A stretch of DNA of 22,942 nt from Rhodocyclaceae bacterium. GTDB lineage: Bacteria > Pseudomonadota > Gammaproteobacteria > Burkholderiales > Rhodocyclaceae. Location: positions 1 through 22,942 of the forward strand of contig JAFSWK010000092.1 of the NCBI GenBank assembly GCA_017444505.1. Reading direction: 5' to 3'. Shown here piece after piece: positions 22,430 to 22,942 of this stretch. How positions within the stretch are numbered: the first letter of the stretch is position 1; each line of letters opens with the position of its first letter. The notes beneath the pieces were generated by a model. It saw only the letters and a program-made list of their open reading frames with translations. It did not search any database and was not told where the DNA came from. The position numbers were made by a program, and so were the translations under genes.

Positions 22430-22690
22430 ATGGTTGTCATCCGTCTTGCCCGTGGCGGCTCCAAACACCGCCCGTTTTACACCATTGTTGCCGCCGACAA
22501 GCGCAACCGTCGCGACGGTCGCTTTATCGAGCGTCTTGGCTACTACAACCCCTTTGCCGCCGAGCACGAGCAAGGGCTGGTAGTCAATCAGGAGCGCGTT
22601 GATCACTGGTGTGGTCACGGCGCGCAGTTGTCGCCCACGGTCGCCCGTCTGGTCAAGCAGGCAGCCAAGGCTGTCAAGGCTGCGGCCTGA
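22430..22690 (+). CDS. rpsP: 30S ribosomal protein S16
   Basis: An 86-residue protein with the S16 signature: MVVIRLARGGSKHRPFYTIV, AADKRNRRDGRFIERLGYYNP and a Lys/Ala-rich C-terminus. S16 binds 16S rRNA early in 30S assembly. AGAGGA lies about nine bases before the ATG. It is the first gene of the usual rpsP-rimM-trmD-rplS operon; rimM follows after 29 bases. Confidence 0.97.
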   Translation: MVVIRLARGGSKHRPFYTIVAADKRNRRDGRFIERLGYYNPFAAEHEQGLVVNQERVDHWCGHGAQLSPTVARLVKQAAKAVKAAA

Positions 22691-22719
22691 TTGCGGCGGT
22701 TTGCCGGGCGCCGGTCGCA

Positions 22720-22942
22720 ATGTCCGCGATGGTGGTCATGGGGCGTATCCGCGCCCCGTATGGCATCAAGGGCTGGGTGAAAGTCCAGCCCTATGCGGAT
22801 GACCCGCTGGACTGGGGCGAGATGGCGCAATGGTGGCTGGCCGAAGACGAAAACGCGCCCGCGGAAGCGTGGCGGCCTGTGGCGCTTCGGGATTGCCGTG
22901 CGCACGGCAACGAAATGATTGCCGCCTTTGAGCAAACCACCG
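22720..22942 (+). CDS. rimM: Ribosome maturation factor RimM (5' part, cut by window end)
   Basis: The first 74 codons are visible. MGRIRAPYGIKGWVKVQPYAD is the conserved N-terminal RimM domain, which binds ribosomal protein S19 and helps process the 16S rRNA 3' domain. The C-terminal PRC-barrel half is outside the window. I use the ATG at 22720; ATGs at 22729 and 22738 are alternatives, none with a strong ribosome site. Position directly after rpsP supports the call. Confidence 0.92.
   Translation, partial: MSAMVVMGRIRAPYGIKGWVKVQPYADDPLDWGEMAQWWLAEDENAPAEAWRPVALRDCRAHGNEMIAAFEQTT

Noticed and set aside
1..22942. DNA uptake signal sequences, expected if comEA serves competence
   Set aside because: I looked for the Neisseria (GCCGTCTGAA) and Pasteurellaceae (AAGTGCGGT) words and saw no repeated use; the single AAGTGCGG is inside 23S rRNA.
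1..22942. CRISPR arrays, insertion sequences, tRNA genes, phage genes
   Set aside because: No regularly spaced repeats, transposase motifs, tRNA cloverleaf or phage proteins were recognised.

Overview
The window looks like a chromosomal segment of a betaproteobacterium, probably Burkholderiales or a relative; I cannot name the genus. The 5S rRNA reads as the betaproteobacterial type, and the 23S 3' end resembles that group more than enterics. The pssA-leuA pair and the xseB-ispA-dxs run also fit. Most of the window is GC-rich with frequent stop/start overlaps. Everything here is read by eye, with no database search.

Positions 1-477 hold the 3' end of a 23S rRNA gene, a 5S rRNA gene and a strong hairpin terminator. 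Next is a lower-GC gene on the minus strand (510-2243) for a DUF262/DUF1524 protein of the GmrSD-like restriction group. After it comes a small secreted ComEA-like DNA-binding protein (2456-2788). ComEA genes directly behind rRNA operons are known from Neisseria, so the DUF262 gene looks like an insertion into an rrn-comEA locus.

Positions 2867-5220 (minus) are ccmABCD, the haem-handling half of cytochrome c maturation System I. A divergent Sel1-repeat lipoprotein follows (5322-5867). Positions 5889-10223 (minus) hold xseB-ispA-dxs, which supply a small exonuclease VII subunit and two isoprenoid precursor steps, followed by a racemase-like CoA-transferase family gene. Upstream on the same strand is putP (Na+/proline symport).

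Positions 11902-13424 are the most unusual part. Two tandem paralogous genes encode exported proteins with a calcium-loop-like DxDxNGxxDDVD motif. A 120-bp core is almost identical in both while the flanks have diverged. The duplication seems to have carried a copy of the putP promoter, which now sits in front of the downstream paralog. On the plus strand follow a 1021-residue DUF2339 membrane protein and a Rieske-type oxygenase alpha subunit.

Positions 18152-22942 contain pssA-leuA (phosphatidylserine synthesis and leucine synthesis, overlapping by 4 bases), a convergent DUF2069 membrane protein, a YihY/BrkB-type membrane protein, and the start of the rpsP-rimM ribosomal operon, with rimM cut by the window end. 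No tRNA, CRISPR array, insertion sequence or phage gene was recognised. No stretch longer than about 215 bases lacks an assigned gene. I did not find a clearly new multi-gene system; the best leads are the paralog pair and the DUF262 insertion.
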